Of a stretch of DNA of 41,170 nucleotides, positions 14,559-23,153 are shown piece after piece. The stretch's first letter is position 1. Every line of letters begins with the position of its first letter. The position numbers and the translations under genes are program-made. The stretch lies in contig JAEWYE010000092.1 in assembly GCA_023458755.1 (NCBI GenBank), positions 1 to 41,170 on the forward strand, given 5' to 3'. The notes below the pieces were generated by a model that searched no databases, was not told the origin of the DNA, and saw only the letters and a program-made list of their open reading frames with translations. Origin of the DNA: Bacillota bacterium (GTDB lineage Bacteria; Bacillota; Clostridia; Oscillospirales; Acutalibacteraceae).

Positions 14559-15413
14559 TTATTTTTTCGGGTCAATACGTCCATAAAGCGGTGCAGATAC
14601 CGATTCAACTTTTGGCTGCTGCTTTACCGGTTCCGCATGCTGCTTTTGAAATGAGTCCGTACGCGTTTGACGGCTGTTGTTGTATGGCTTGTTGTATCCA
14701 CCGGATTTTTGGAAGCTGTTGCTTCGGTTTCCAAAATCACGCGGTTTGTTGTTTTGAAAACTATTTTTGCGGAACACCGGCTTTTCTCCATTTTCCGGTC
14801 CAATTACAACATGACGCGCAGATTCTTCTCCCTCCGACCAGGATTTTGCACCTTCCACGGTTTGAACCGCGGTATGAATAATTCTGCGTTCATAAGGATT
14901 CATAGGTTCCAAGGAACAATTGCGCCCCGTTTTCAATGCTTTCGCGGCAATTTTTTTGCCGAGCACTTCCAACGTTTCCAAGCGCTTTTTGCGATAATTT
15001 CCAATATCGAGGGTAATCCGGTAATACGAATCATCCACATGATTGGCAACCAAACCGGTTAGATATTGCAGTGCATCCAGAGTTTCCCCGCGATGACCGA
15101 TAATAAAACCGATATCGTCGCCGGAAAGTGAAAGCAGAGCTCCGTTTTCTTCTTCCGTGATGGAAATCTCCACTTCGGTAAGCCCCATATGAAAAAGAAT
15201 CTTCTTCAAGTAATCCGCCGCCGCCTGGGAAGGACTGGATTTTACAAACGCCCTCACTTTTGCGGGATTTCCGCCAAAAAGACCGAATGTCTTTTTTACG
15301 GGAAGCTCTAAAATTTCAAACTCCGCATCATGTGACTCAACACCTAAACTATTGCAGGCTTCTTCAAATGCTTGTTCCACGGTATCGCCTGTTGCGATTG
15401 CTTCCTTAATCAC
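14559..15413 (-). CDS. jag: Jag/KhpB RNA-binding protein
   Basis: The 284-residue protein has three parts: an N-terminal Jag_N domain (about 1-50), a KH domain with GHRGETLDALQYLTG (about 100-125), and an R3H domain with MNPYERRIIHTAVQ (about 165-210). In streptococci KhpB binds RNA with KhpA and affects cell elongation. The last 65 residues are Asn/Gln/Arg/Ser-rich and likely disordered, longer than in Bacillus. The start is GTG at 15413 after GGAGGTG. It follows yidC, its usual partner. Confidence 0.93.
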   Translation of the reverse strand: MIKEAIATGDTVEQAFEEACNSLGVESHDAEFEILELPVKKTFGLFGGNPAKVRAFVKSSPSQAAADYLKKILFHMGLTEVEISITEEENGALLSLSGDDIGFIIGHRGETLDALQYLTGLVANHVDDSYYRITLDIGNYRKKRLETLEVLGKKIAAKALKTGRNCSLEPMNPYERRIIHTAVQTVEGAKSWSEGEESARHVVIGPENGEKPVFRKNSFQNNKPRDFGNRSNSFQKSGGYNKPYNNSRQTRTDSFQKQHAEPVKQQPKVESVSAPLYGRIDPKK

Positions 15414-15464
15414 ATTTACACCTCCAACAACAATAAGAAATTATAAAAACATAATTATGATAAC

Positions 15465-16535
15465 CTATTTTTTACGGCCTACATAATTTCCAGAATCCCC
15501 TTTATTACCTTTACCGCCTTTTGATTTATTCGCGCTCGTTTTCTTTTGGGCACCCGTGTTCGAAGAATAGTTCAATTTAGCTTGATTCTGTGCGGCAATC
15601 TGATTTTGCACACCAATCGGCAAAGGTTTGATCTCCTCTTCTTCCTGGATACGCAAAGCAATTCTTCTTGCTTCCGACTTTGCGGTGATATCAGCCGGAC
15701 TGTACCAAATATTTAGAATAATGGTTTGCAGAAATTGTGTCAATGTGGAAATAATCCAGTAAAAACCCACAGCTGCGGGCAATGTATAAGCAAGCCATAC
15801 GCTGAACAGCGGCAACAGATACATCATGTATTTCATACAGCCTTGCTGCTGCTGCTGCATGCCGGGCTGCAATTTCATGGTAAAATACTGGGTTACCAAA
15901 GAAGAAACCAAGCATAATATTGGAATCAGGATAAGCGGAGAAAATGGGTTATCCGACGGTGTACCAAGCAAATCCAGTCCTAAGAACTTAAAGCCATGGC
16001 TGAAATTTTCAATTTTAGTAACATCGCCACTGCTGAACATGGTAAGGTGGCTCTTTAATTCAGCAAAATGCTTGACAATATCCATTTCGATGTACTGCAC
16101 ATTAAAAGTGGAAGAAATTCCAGGAATGGTTTTAATGAGATCCGTCGCTTTCGTGATAGCGTCTCCGGAAACATGTAAGGCGTTGGAAAGCGGATTGATA
16201 ACGGTATAATAAAGACCAATCATGATTGGGAAAGGAATCAACATCGGCAGACATCCACCGGCTGGATTTACCCCTTCTTTTTCATACAGCTTCTGTAACT
16301 CTTCATTATATTTCTGCTTATCATTCCCATATTTTTTTTGAAGTTCTTTTTGTTTCAGCGCCATTTTTCCGCTTGCTGCCATGGAACGCTGCTGCTTTAC
16401 AGAAAACGGGAACATCGCTATTTTTAATACAACGGTGAACAATATAATCGCAACACCGTAATTTGTTGTCAAAACATAAAAGAACCACAGCAAATATCCA
16501 AGAATATTACCAAAAAAATTACCAATCTGAACCAT
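15465..16535 (-). CDS. yidC: Membrane protein insertase YidC/OxaI
   Basis: The 356-residue insertase inserts membrane proteins with or without SecYEG. It starts in a membrane helix (about 7-27, no lipobox), then has the conserved cytosolic helical hairpin after FPFSVKQQRSM and GGCLPMLIPFPIMIGLY, and three more helices ending near residue 270. A basic, low-complexity Lys/Gly/Asn tail of about 60 residues follows, which in this family helps ribosome contact. A GlnGlnGlnGlnGln run precedes CMKYMMYLLPL. It lies 15 nt downstream of yidD. Confidence 0.95.
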   Translation of the reverse strand: MVQIGNFFGNILGYLLWFFYVLTTNYGVAIILFTVVLKIAMFPFSVKQQRSMAASGKMALKQKELQKKYGNDKQKYNEELQKLYEKEGVNPAGGCLPMLIPFPIMIGLYYTVINPLSNALHVSGDAITKATDLIKTIPGISSTFNVQYIEMDIVKHFAELKSHLTMFSSGDVTKIENFSHGFKFLGLDLLGTPSDNPFSPLILIPILCLVSSLVTQYFTMKLQPGMQQQQQGCMKYMMYLLPLFSVWLAYTLPAAVGFYWIISTLTQFLQTIILNIWYSPADITAKSEARRIALRIQEEEEIKPLPIGVQNQIAAQNQAKLNYSSNTGAQKKTSANKSKGGKGNKGDSGNYVGRKK

Positions 16536-16550
16536 ATAAGCAGTACCTTT

Positions 16551-16799
16551 CTATCTACCAAGATAACGCTGAACCTTTTTTTCACGCTTTTCCGGAACGG
16601 GATCATATCCGCCTTTGCTGAACGGGTTGCAGCGCAATATGCGATATAATGCAAGACAGGAGCCTTTGAAAAAGCCAAAACGCTCAATTGCCTGCAATGC
16701 GTAGTTGGAACAGGTGGGAATATACTTGCAGCAAGGCAGATGCCTGGGAGAAATATATTCCTGATATAGTTTAATAAGACAAATAAGCAGGCGCTTCAT
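16551..16799 (-). CDS. yidD: Membrane protein insertion efficiency factor YidD
   Basis: The 82-residue protein has the YidD family core: YQEYISPRHLPCCKYIPTC, CSNYA, and RILRCNPFSKGGYDPVP. An amphipathic N-terminus probably contacts the membrane. It assists YidC-dependent insertion. Its ATG overlaps the rnpA stop by 4 nt. Confidence 0.95.
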   Translation of the reverse strand: MKRLLICLIKLYQEYISPRHLPCCKYIPTCSNYALQAIERFGFFKGSCLALYRILRCNPFSKGGYDPVPEKREKKVQRYLGR

Positions 16800-17140
16800 T
16801 TTAAAACCCCCGCTTGTTTCAATTGAGAAGATACAATTTTTAAAAGCTCCGTACTTTTTATAAACGGAGTTCGTGCACGCGCCACAAAAATAATATCGTA
16901 ACCGTCTTTCACCGCCGGGGCAATTTCCCGGTAAGCCGCACGAATAACTCTGCGTGAACGGTTTCTTTTTACGGCGTTGCCAATTTTTTTGCTGGTCGTA
17001 ATACCAACACGCACCTTATTGAAACGATTTTTCATTACATAGGTAACTAAAGCAGGTGCCACAAAAGATTTTCCCCGCGCATAAATGCGCCGAAAGTCTT
17101 TATTCTCACTAAGAGATAAAATATCCATACAAAAACTCAT
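16796..17140 (-). CDS. rnpA: Ribonuclease P protein component
   Basis: The 114-residue basic protein binds the RNase P RNA for tRNA 5' processing. It carries the family signature AVKRNRSRRVIRAAYRE (about residues 55-72) and a FRRIYARGKS N-terminal segment. No clear ribosome-binding site precedes ATG 17140 or the inner ATG four codons on, so the start is uncertain by a few residues. A GGCCAC/GTGGCC hairpin (17158-17174) lies in the 66-nt gap after rpmH and may be a processing or attenuation site. Confidence 0.94.
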   Translation of the reverse strand: MSFCMDILSLSENKDFRRIYARGKSFVAPALVTYVMKNRFNKVRVGITTSKKIGNAVKRNRSRRVIRAAYREIAPAVKDGYDIIFVARARTPFIKSTELLKIVSSQLKQAGVLK

Positions 17141-17206
17141 TTCGTACTAAAAAGAAAGGCCACACACGGTGGCCCCAGACTAACAGGAAAACTAAAACGA
17201 AAAAAA

Positions 17207-17341
17207 TTAATAGCTTAAACGTGCTCTGCCCTTTGCTCTGCGGCGAGCCAGCACTTTGCGGCCATTACTAGTCGACATTCTTTTCCTAAAGCCATGCTCC
17301 TTTTTTCTGTGGAGCTTCTTCGGCTGAAATGTTCTCAGCAT
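17207..17341 (-). CDS. rpmH: 50S ribosomal protein L34
   Basis: The 44-residue protein begins MLRTFQPKKLHRKK and contains HGFRKRM and RRRAKGRARLSY, the L34 signature. ATG at 17341 has AGGAGGG at 7-nt spacing. It is the first gene of the leftward operon, next to dnaA as in nearly all bacteria. Confidence 0.98.
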   Translation of the reverse strand: MLRTFQPKKLHRKKEHGFRKRMSTSNGRKVLARRRAKGRARLSY

Positions 17342-17382
17342 CAAAAAACCCTCCTTTCGAGGTACAAACCTTGCAATTTAGC

Positions 17383-17412
17383 ATTATATATTAAATTGTG
17401 TGGGACTGTCAA
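17383..17412 (-). promoter_or_regulatory. Promoter of rpmH-rnpA operon
   Basis: The minus strand has -35 TTGACA (17407-17412), an 18-nt spacer and -10 TATAAT (17383-17388). Confidence 0.88.
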
Positions 17413-17803
17413 TAAAAAATTTTTAAAAATATCTCCTCAACATGCAGGATATAAGGTTATTTTACCCAAATAGATTGTTTCAATTCTCATGGCTAGTCCT
17501 ATAAGAATAAATATACCACAATATCATGTAAAAGAAAAGAAAAAGTGGCAGGAAAAATAAATTTTAAAAATTTCTTCATATTCTTCCCTCAAGTATGCAA
17601 AAACCTTTGATATTCACCCCAATAGAGCAGATAAAAATACCGGTACTTCATTAAAATAAAGTGAAAAGAAAAAAATTCGTAAGATTTGAAAAAATAAGCA
17701 TTTTGTGGTATTATAATTTTATCTATGCTTACAACATGATATGATGAAGTAGAATACTCAAAATCAGAATAGAATGTCACCAGCAATAAACGGAGGTTAA
17801 AAA
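17413..17803. other. rpmH-dnaA intergenic region with dnaA promoter
   Basis: About 390 AT-rich bases without a gene. Exact DnaA boxes are absent; only poor matches occur, such as TATACCACA near 17511. For dnaA, -10-like TATAAT (17712-17717) lacks a clear -35, and TATGAT (17740-17745) has TTTATC 16 nt upstream. The dnaA ribosome-binding site is CGGAGG, 8 nt before ATG. In many Firmicutes this gap is the first half of a bipartite origin. Confidence 0.55.
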
Positions 17804-19126
17804 ATGGAATCCTTTACCGAGGCATGGAACTTAATATGTGATTACTGCAGAAGCCGCATTACGGATGTTGCCTATAAAACATGGATTAGCCGGATTAAGC
17901 CGGTAAATCTTGACTTTTCTCAGGGAATCGCAATATTAGAGGCTCCGAATGAATTTCACCGCCAAACACTTACCCGCTGCTATACATCTTTGCTGGATGA
18001 TGCTTTCAAAGAAGTCTTCGGTTCGGGAATTGAAATCCGTATTTGCACACCGGAACAGATTACCACAGAATCAAGTGAAAAAAAATCAGATGAAAAACCG
18101 CAAAAAAGCGATGACTATGAATTTACTTTTGATACTTACATTGTCGGCTCTTCCAATAAGTTTGCCCATGCCGCATCCATGGCAGTTGCAACAAAGCCGG
18201 CTGTCTTATATAATCCGTTATTTATCTACGGAAATTCGGGTCTTGGAAAAACCCACCTTTTATATGCAATCTGCAATGAAATCAGCCGTACCAACCCGGA
18301 AATGAACATTATCTATATTAAAGGCGATGAATTTACCAACGAACTGATTGAAGCAATCCGCCGCGGCACAACGGCAGAGTTTCACCAGCGTTACCGCAAG
18401 GCCGACGTATTTTTGGTGGACGATATACAGTTTATTGCAGGCAAAGATTCCACTCAGGAGGAATTTTTCCATACCTTTAATACTCTTTATGAAGCAAAAA
18501 AACAAATTGTCCTTACTTCAGACCGCCCGCCAAAAGATATTGCGACTCTGGAAGAACGTTTACTCACCCGTTTTGAGTGGGGCTTAACGGCGGATATTCA
18601 GCCGCCGGATTTTGAAACCAGAATCGCCATTATAAAACGAAAAGCGGAACTTCTTGAAATTTCGCTGCCAGACAGTGTGATTGAATATATTGCAAACCGT
18701 TTAAAGAACAATATCCGCCAGCTGGAAGGCGCGGTAAAAAAAATGAAAGCCTATTATTTGCTGAACGGAGAAAATCCAAGCATCGCAACCGCGCAAGCCG
18801 CTATCAGCGATATTATCAATAACGATCAGCCTTCCCCTATGACAATAGAAAAAATTATTGAGGAAGTCGCGCGTACGTACGGCACTACACCGGAAGATAT
18901 TCGTTCATCTAAGCGTTCTTCCAATATTTCTACCGCGCGTCAGGTCGCTATCTATATTGTACGTGAAATCACACAGCTGCCAATGACCACAATCGGCGAA
19001 GAGTTCGGCGGCCGTGATCATTCCACTATTGTATATGCGATACAGCAGGTAGAAAAAAACAATAAAAAGGACCCAAAAACAAAAGCGACCGTTGAGGATA
19101 TTATTAAAAATATTCGTGACCGGTAA
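17804..19126 (+). CDS. dnaA: Chromosomal replication initiator DnaA
   Basis: DnaA binds origin boxes and opens the duplex in its ATP form. The 440-residue protein shows domain I (about 1-80), a short charged linker domain II (about 85-105), an AAA+ domain with Walker A GNSGLGKTHLL and Walker B FLVDDIQF, and a C-terminal domain IV with the signature EFGGRDHSTIVYA. It is the rightward neighbour of rpmH and is followed by the 391-nt origin gap. Confidence 0.98.
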   Translation: MESFTEAWNLICDYCRSRITDVAYKTWISRIKPVNLDFSQGIAILEAPNEFHRQTLTRCYTSLLDDAFKEVFGSGIEIRICTPEQITTESSEKKSDEKPQKSDDYEFTFDTYIVGSSNKFAHAASMAVATKPAVLYNPLFIYGNSGLGKTHLLYAICNEISRTNPEMNIIYIKGDEFTNELIEAIRRGTTAEFHQRYRKADVFLVDDIQFIAGKDSTQEEFFHTFNTLYEAKKQIVLTSDRPPKDIATLEERLLTRFEWGLTADIQPPDFETRIAIIKRKAELLEISLPDSVIEYIANRLKNNIRQLEGAVKKMKAYYLLNGENPSIATAQAAISDIINNDQPSPMTIEKIIEEVARTYGTTPEDIRSSKRSSNISTARQVAIYIVREITQLPMTTIGEEFGGRDHSTIVYAIQQVEKNNKKDPKTKATVEDIIKNIRDR

Positions 19127-19517
19127 AAGAAAATTTTCGGTTTCATATCTTTTTTAAAGATTATTATTCTACTTATTAATCATAAGGATATCCCTGGTGA
19201 AATTGTTCAGAAATTATTGACTTTTCAACAAAATCGGTTAGTTTAGAAAAAATCCCGGATTTTTTGATTTTCTTTCCCTGTCAAAATTTTAAACTTGTTT
19301 TCAACATTCCCCACAGAGTTTTCAACATAGTGTTAATAATCTAAAAATTAATACAAATTGTTAACGAAAATTAAACTAAAAACAAACAATACGAAAAGCG
19401 GACAAACTGGCATGAAATCTAAACTATTGAAAGCTTTCAACTTTTACTCGTCCCCTACTGCTTATTCTAAATTAATACTTATCATTTCATTTCAAATAGA
19501 TATAAAAGGGTGGTTTT
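19127..19517. other. oriC: Predicted replication origin, dnaA-dnaN gap
   Basis: This gene-free stretch has a compact cluster of 9-mers close to the DnaA box TTATCCACA: TTTTCAACA at 19298-19306, TTCCCCACA at 19307-19315, TTTTCAACA at 19319-19327 and, inverted, TGTTAATAA at 19331-19339. The last three are spaced 12 nt apart. A further TTTTCAACA lies at 19222-19230. Each differs from consensus at about two positions. About 60 bases of very AT-rich DNA follow and could be the unwinding element. A palindrome TTGAAAGCTTTCAA (19427-19440) and a gyrB-palindrome-like TAATACAAATTGTTAAC (19349-19365) also lie here. dnaN has GGGTGG upstream. Confidence 0.65.
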
Positions 19518-20621
19518 ATGAAAATAACCTGCAATAAACAGCAATTGGTAGAGACAGTGTTAAATATTCAACGCGCTGTTTCGACAAAGTCCTCTGTTCC
19601 GGCTTTGGAAGGTATCCTGTTAAAAACAGGAACAAACTCCCTTGAGCTATGCGGATACGACCTGGAACTCGGAATGACTACCTCTGTAGAAGCGCAAATT
19701 GAAGAAACCGGAAGTATTGTATTGAGCGCCCGTCTGTTTGGTGATATTGTAAGACGCTTACCTGCGGATATTGTTTACCTCAGCGTCGATGAAAAAAATA
19801 TTACAACTATCAAAAGCGGAGCGAGCGAATATTCCATCGTTGGTATTCCGGCTGAAGAATATCCGGAGCTTCCGGCCATTAACGGCGAAGCGTCCATTCA
19901 AATCGCACACAGTCTTTTAAAAAGCATGATCCGGCAAACGATTTTTGCTGTTGCGGACAACGATGCCAAACCAATTCATACCGGGACATTGTTTGAACTG
20001 AGTGAAAACACCTTAAAACTGATATCGGTTGACGGATATCGCCTCGCTATGAGAGAGGAAAAAATAAACTGTGCCAATGAATTGAGCTTTGTTGTTCCCG
20101 GTAAAACGCTTTCTGAGATATTGAAATTACTGAGTGATACTGACGATGAACTGACGATTCAAATCGGACGCCGTCACATTCTATTTAATATTGGAACATA
20201 CACAGTAATCTCGCGACTTCTGGAAGGAGAATTTTTGGATTACAAAGCCGCAATTCCTACTTCCTTTACAACTGAGGTTACCGCAAAAACAAGAACGTTT
20301 ATTGACAGTGTAGAACGTGTTTCCCTGTTGATTACAGACCGGCTGAAAAGTCCGGTACGGTGTGTTTTTGAAAGTAACGAAATCAAAATTTCCTGCTCAA
20401 CCGCAATTGGAAGAGCAAACGATGAATTTGACGCGAATGCAGACGGAAACAGCGTAGAAATCGGATTTAACAACCGCTATTTACTGGACGCGCTTCGGAA
20501 TACCGAAGGTGACGAAGTAAAAATCCAGTTGAACGGGCCAATCAGTCCGATGAAAATTATGCCGCGTGAAGGGAATGCTTTCCTGTTTCTTGTACTGCCT
20601 GTGAGGTTAAAATCAGAATGA
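19518..20621 (+). CDS. dnaN: DNA polymerase III beta subunit (sliding clamp)
   Basis: The 367-residue protein forms the ring-shaped processivity clamp for the replicative polymerase. Three repeated clamp folds are evident, with the family N-terminus MKITCNKQQLVETV, central IRQTIFAV and a C-terminal PMKIMPREG... LPVRL, which ends the clamp in most bacteria. It ends with ATGA, overlapping the next start by 4 nt. Confidence 0.97.
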   Translation: MKITCNKQQLVETVLNIQRAVSTKSSVPALEGILLKTGTNSLELCGYDLELGMTTSVEAQIEETGSIVLSARLFGDIVRRLPADIVYLSVDEKNITTIKSGASEYSIVGIPAEEYPELPAINGEASIQIAHSLLKSMIRQTIFAVADNDAKPIHTGTLFELSENTLKLISVDGYRLAMREEKINCANELSFVVPGKTLSEILKLLSDTDDELTIQIGRRHILFNIGTYTVISRLLEGEFLDYKAAIPTSFTTEVTAKTRTFIDSVERVSLLITDRLKSPVRCVFESNEIKISCSTAIGRANDEFDANADGNSVEIGFNNRYLLDALRNTEGDEVKIQLNGPISPMKIMPREGNAFLFLVLPVRLKSE

Positions 20622-20836
20622 AGACAGAAAAAATAAAAATAGACACGGAATTTATTCGGCTGGATGCGCTTTTAAAGCTTGGCGGCGCGGTAGATACAGG
20701 CGGTCAGGCAAAGATTCTTATTCAAAGCGGTCAGGTATTGGTAAATGATGAAATTTGCACTATGCGTGGTAAAAAAATACGTGAGGGCGATAAAGCCCAA
20801 TGCGATGACTGCATATATGAGGTGGTTGTTGGGTGA
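20618..20836 (+). CDS. rlbA: S4-domain RNA-binding protein YaaA/RlbA
   Basis: The 72-residue protein is essentially one S4 domain, with FIRLDALLKLGGAVDTGGQAK and a VLVNDEI turn. It sits between dnaN and recF, with overlapping stop/start codons on both sides. B. subtilis YaaA/RlbA holds this locus; a ribosome-assembly role has been suggested. Confidence 0.92.
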   Translation: MKTEKIKIDTEFIRLDALLKLGGAVDTGGQAKILIQSGQVLVNDEICTMRGKKIREGDKAQCDDCIYEVVVG

Positions 20837-21930
20837 ACATTATTCGCCTGCAATATGAAAATTATAGGAACCTGCAGCCCGGGGCGTTCATTCCCAAAAA
20901 AGAAATCAATATCATATACGGAAAAAACGCGCAGGGAAAAACCAATTTATTGGAAGCAATATGGCTTTTTACCGGCGGACATTCGTTTCGCGGAGCAAAA
21001 GACAGTGAATTAACGGCGTTTGGACAGGATACTGCAACACTTAATCTGACCTTTTACAGCGAAGATCGTGAGCAGACCGCACAGATTAAAATTCAAAACG
21101 GGCGCCGCAGCGCAAAATTAAATGGTATTGAGAAAAAGTCAGCTTCCGGATTGATTGGAAAATTCTGCGCCGTAATTTTTTCTCCGGAACATTTATCACT
21201 GGTCAAAGACGGTCCCGCACAGCGCCGAAGTTTTTTGGATGCCGCGCTGTGTCAGATAAAACCTGCTTATGCGAATCTGCTTTTGCAGTACAATCGGACA
21301 CTCGTACAGAGGAATACACTTTTAAAAGATATTCCGCGGCACAGTGAATTATTGGAAACTCTCGAAATTTGGAATGAAAAGCTTGCTAAATACGGAGCTT
21401 TGATTACCAAAGAGCGAGTTTTATATAGTCGCCAAGTGGAACAAGCAGCCAAAATCGTTTATTCCGGCATTTCTCAAGAGCAGGAAAAGCTCGGTATTTT
21501 CTATGTTTCTACGGTTTTTCAGATGGATGAAAAGGAAATATACCGCGAAGAAGATTTTATTAAAAAATTGAAGCAAGTGCAAAAAGAAGATTTAGCGGCA
21601 GGTTTCTCTACTGTTGGCCCCCACCGTGACGACCTGCAAATCACTCTGAATCAAATTTCGGCGCGCTCCTATGGTTCACAGGGGCAGCAGCGCTCGGTGG
21701 TACTTGCTTTAAAACTGGCAGAAGCACAAATCCTTGCGGATAAAACCGGAGAATCCCCTATTATTTTGTTGGATGACGTAATGAGTGAACTGGATTCCGG
21801 AAGGCAGGATTATTTATTGAATCATTTACAGGACAGACAGGTTTTTATTACCTGCTGCGAACCCGGCAGTGTAAAGAATTTGTCGGAAAGCACGCTGTAT
21901 CATATGGAAAATGGCTTTCTGTTTGAATAA
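20833..21930 (+). CDS. recF: DNA replication and repair protein RecF
   Basis: The 365-residue SMC-like ATPase loads RecA at gapped DNA with RecO and RecR. It has Walker A GKNAQGKTN (about residues 30-38), signature SYGSQGQQRS and Walker B LLDDVMSELD. The start is GTG at 20833, overlapping the rlbA TGA by 4 nt. Confidence 0.97.
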   Translation: MNIIRLQYENYRNLQPGAFIPKKEINIIYGKNAQGKTNLLEAIWLFTGGHSFRGAKDSELTAFGQDTATLNLTFYSEDREQTAQIKIQNGRRSAKLNGIEKKSASGLIGKFCAVIFSPEHLSLVKDGPAQRRSFLDAALCQIKPAYANLLLQYNRTLVQRNTLLKDIPRHSELLETLEIWNEKLAKYGALITKERVLYSRQVEQAAKIVYSGISQEQEKLGIFYVSTVFQMDEKEIYREEDFIKKLKQVQKEDLAAGFSTVGPHRDDLQITLNQISARSYGSQGQQRSVVLALKLAEAQILADKTGESPIILLDDVMSELDSGRQDYLLNHLQDRQVFITCCEPGSVKNLSESTLYHMENGFLFE

Positions 21931-21956
21931 ATTCATTGGTTTGTGAGGTATAATTT

Positions 21957-22229
21957 ATGTATCTGCATTTGGGGCAGGACACAGTGGTAAAAGTAGAAGA
22001 AATCGTAGGAATTTTTGATATTGAAACCTCTACCATTTCCAAAGCCTCGCGCAAATATCTGGCGGATGCCCAAAAAGCTGGGATTGTTGTAAATGTTTCT
22101 ATGGAAATGCCAAAATCCTTTGTACTTTGCTGTGACAAAAAAAGAAAAGTCACCGTTTACATCTCACAAATATCCTCTACTACGTTATTAAAACGTACCG
22201 GATATATGAATGAAATTTCGAATATTTAG
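21957..22229 (+). CDS. remB: RemB/DUF370 family regulator (YaaB)
   Basis: The 90-residue DUF370 protein starts MYLHLGQDTVV and keeps the family GIFD and MPKSFVLC-type segments. In B. subtilis yaaB/remB lies at this exact place and, like RemA, regulates matrix genes; RemA is a DNA-binding protein. GTGAGGT is upstream, 26 nt past recF. Confidence 0.9.
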   Translation: MYLHLGQDTVVKVEEIVGIFDIETSTISKASRKYLADAQKAGIVVNVSMEMPKSFVLCCDKKRKVTVYISQISSTTLLKRTGYMNEISNI

Positions 22230-22239
22230 GAGATTGGAT

Positions 22240-22716
22240 ATGAGAAAATTTAGAAGTCCGGTTTGCCCTTATTGCGGTAAGAAAGTGAATCCGCTTCGAA
22301 CCTGGAACTTAAAGAAGCAGGGAGAATATCAGTGTTCGAAATGCAGCGGCATTTCAAACATTGTGCTGGATCCTACAGTATCCTTATTTGGAGTAACCGC
22401 AATTTTTTTAAGTGTGCTCACCTTTTTGATTTTTAAATTTTTTGTCGGTGAAGTAAATCTTTTGTGCGTTATTTTGATGATTGTTCCATTTTTAATTTTT
22501 AATATTCTTGCCTTGTTTTTGGTTCGCTTGAAAAAACCGGTGTTCCGAAAAGTACCAAAGGGCTCCAATCCTCCAACCGGAGTAAATGGGCCGCAAAAAA
22601 AGAATTCGAAGAATTATTATACGACTGAGTATCAGAACCCCATGATTCTGCCGACGGAAAACGGCGGGAAAAATCAGTATCCAAATGCATCTCATATGCC
22701 TCCGCGCAAACTATAA
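22240..22716 (+). CDS. Zinc-ribbon membrane protein (first of tandem pair)
   Basis: The 158-residue protein has an N-terminal CPYC...CSKC pair 19 residues apart, suggesting a zinc ribbon, then two membrane helices (about residues 48-65 and 72-92) and a polar Pro/Asn-rich tail of about 60 residues. The CxxC-about 20-CxxC layout recalls the TIGR04104-type putative zinc-finger family. ATG at 22240 follows AGGAGATT; the frame is open 10 codons further upstream, overlapping remB. The function is unknown. It is similar in architecture to the next gene. Confidence 0.75.
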   Translation: MRKFRSPVCPYCGKKVNPLRTWNLKKQGEYQCSKCSGISNIVLDPTVSLFGVTAIFLSVLTFLIFKFFVGEVNLLCVILMIVPFLIFNILALFLVRLKKPVFRKVPKGSNPPTGVNGPQKKNSKNYYTTEYQNPMILPTENGGKNQYPNASHMPPRKL

Positions 22717-22751
22717 GACAGTTGCTTGTGAAAGAAGGAAAAAAAAGTTCT

Positions 22752-23060
22752 ATGGTTAAATTTCCGCTCAGACTTCCTCTTTGTCCTCACTGCGGAGCAA
22801 GATTTTTTTATAAACAAGTAGTAAAGGCAAAAAAACAAGACAACATGGTTTGCAAACATTGCAAAAAGCAGTTTCAGATATCTTATAAAAAAGGCACTGC
22901 GTTGCTGATTGCACTGGCCATCCTGATTTTAATTATTTTTAATATTTTGCTATTGGCTTATTTTTCCTTTACAAACGTAATAGGTTTATTTTTAGTAGCA
23001 ATTATCGGAATAAGTATTACATATTTTTTGATTCCATATACCGTACGGTTTAAAAAATAA
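22752..23060 (+). CDS. Zinc-ribbon membrane protein (second of tandem pair)
   Basis: The 102-residue protein repeats the plan of its neighbour: CPHC and CKHC 19 residues apart, then two membrane helices and a short basic end. ATG at 22752 follows AGAAGGA at a longish distance; a TTG at 22722 is the alternative start. It is 35 nt after the preceding gene. The pair between remB and gyrB is probably a local duplication; its role is unknown. Confidence 0.72.
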   Translation: MVKFPLRLPLCPHCGARFFYKQVVKAKKQDNMVCKHCKKQFQISYKKGTALLIALAILILIIFNILLLAYFSFTNVIGLFLVAIIGISITYFLIPYTVRFKK

Positions 23061-23062
23061 TA

Positions 23063-23086
23063 GCATTCATGCTTCGGCATGTATGC
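23063..23086 (+). terminator. UUCG-capped hairpin before gyrB
   Basis: GCATTCATGC and GCATGTATGC form a 10-bp stem (one T-T mismatch) closed by TTCG. It directly follows the second zinc-ribbon gene, but no T-run follows, so termination is uncertain. Confidence 0.5.
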
Positions 23087-23117
23087 TCTCAATATATTAC
23101 TTGTAATAATAACTAAT

Positions 23118-23136
23118 TATAATACAATTTGTATTA
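23118..23136. promoter_or_regulatory. -10 element and 17-bp palindrome before gyrB
   Basis: TATAAT (23118-23123) overlaps the perfect palindrome TAATACAATTTGTATTA (23120-23136), 8-bp arms around one base. It lies 17 nt before the gyrB start. Such overlap is what a repressor operator would look like. No good -35 was found. An identical copy follows gyrB. Confidence 0.6.
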
Positions 23137-23153
23137 AAACAGGAGGGTTAATC

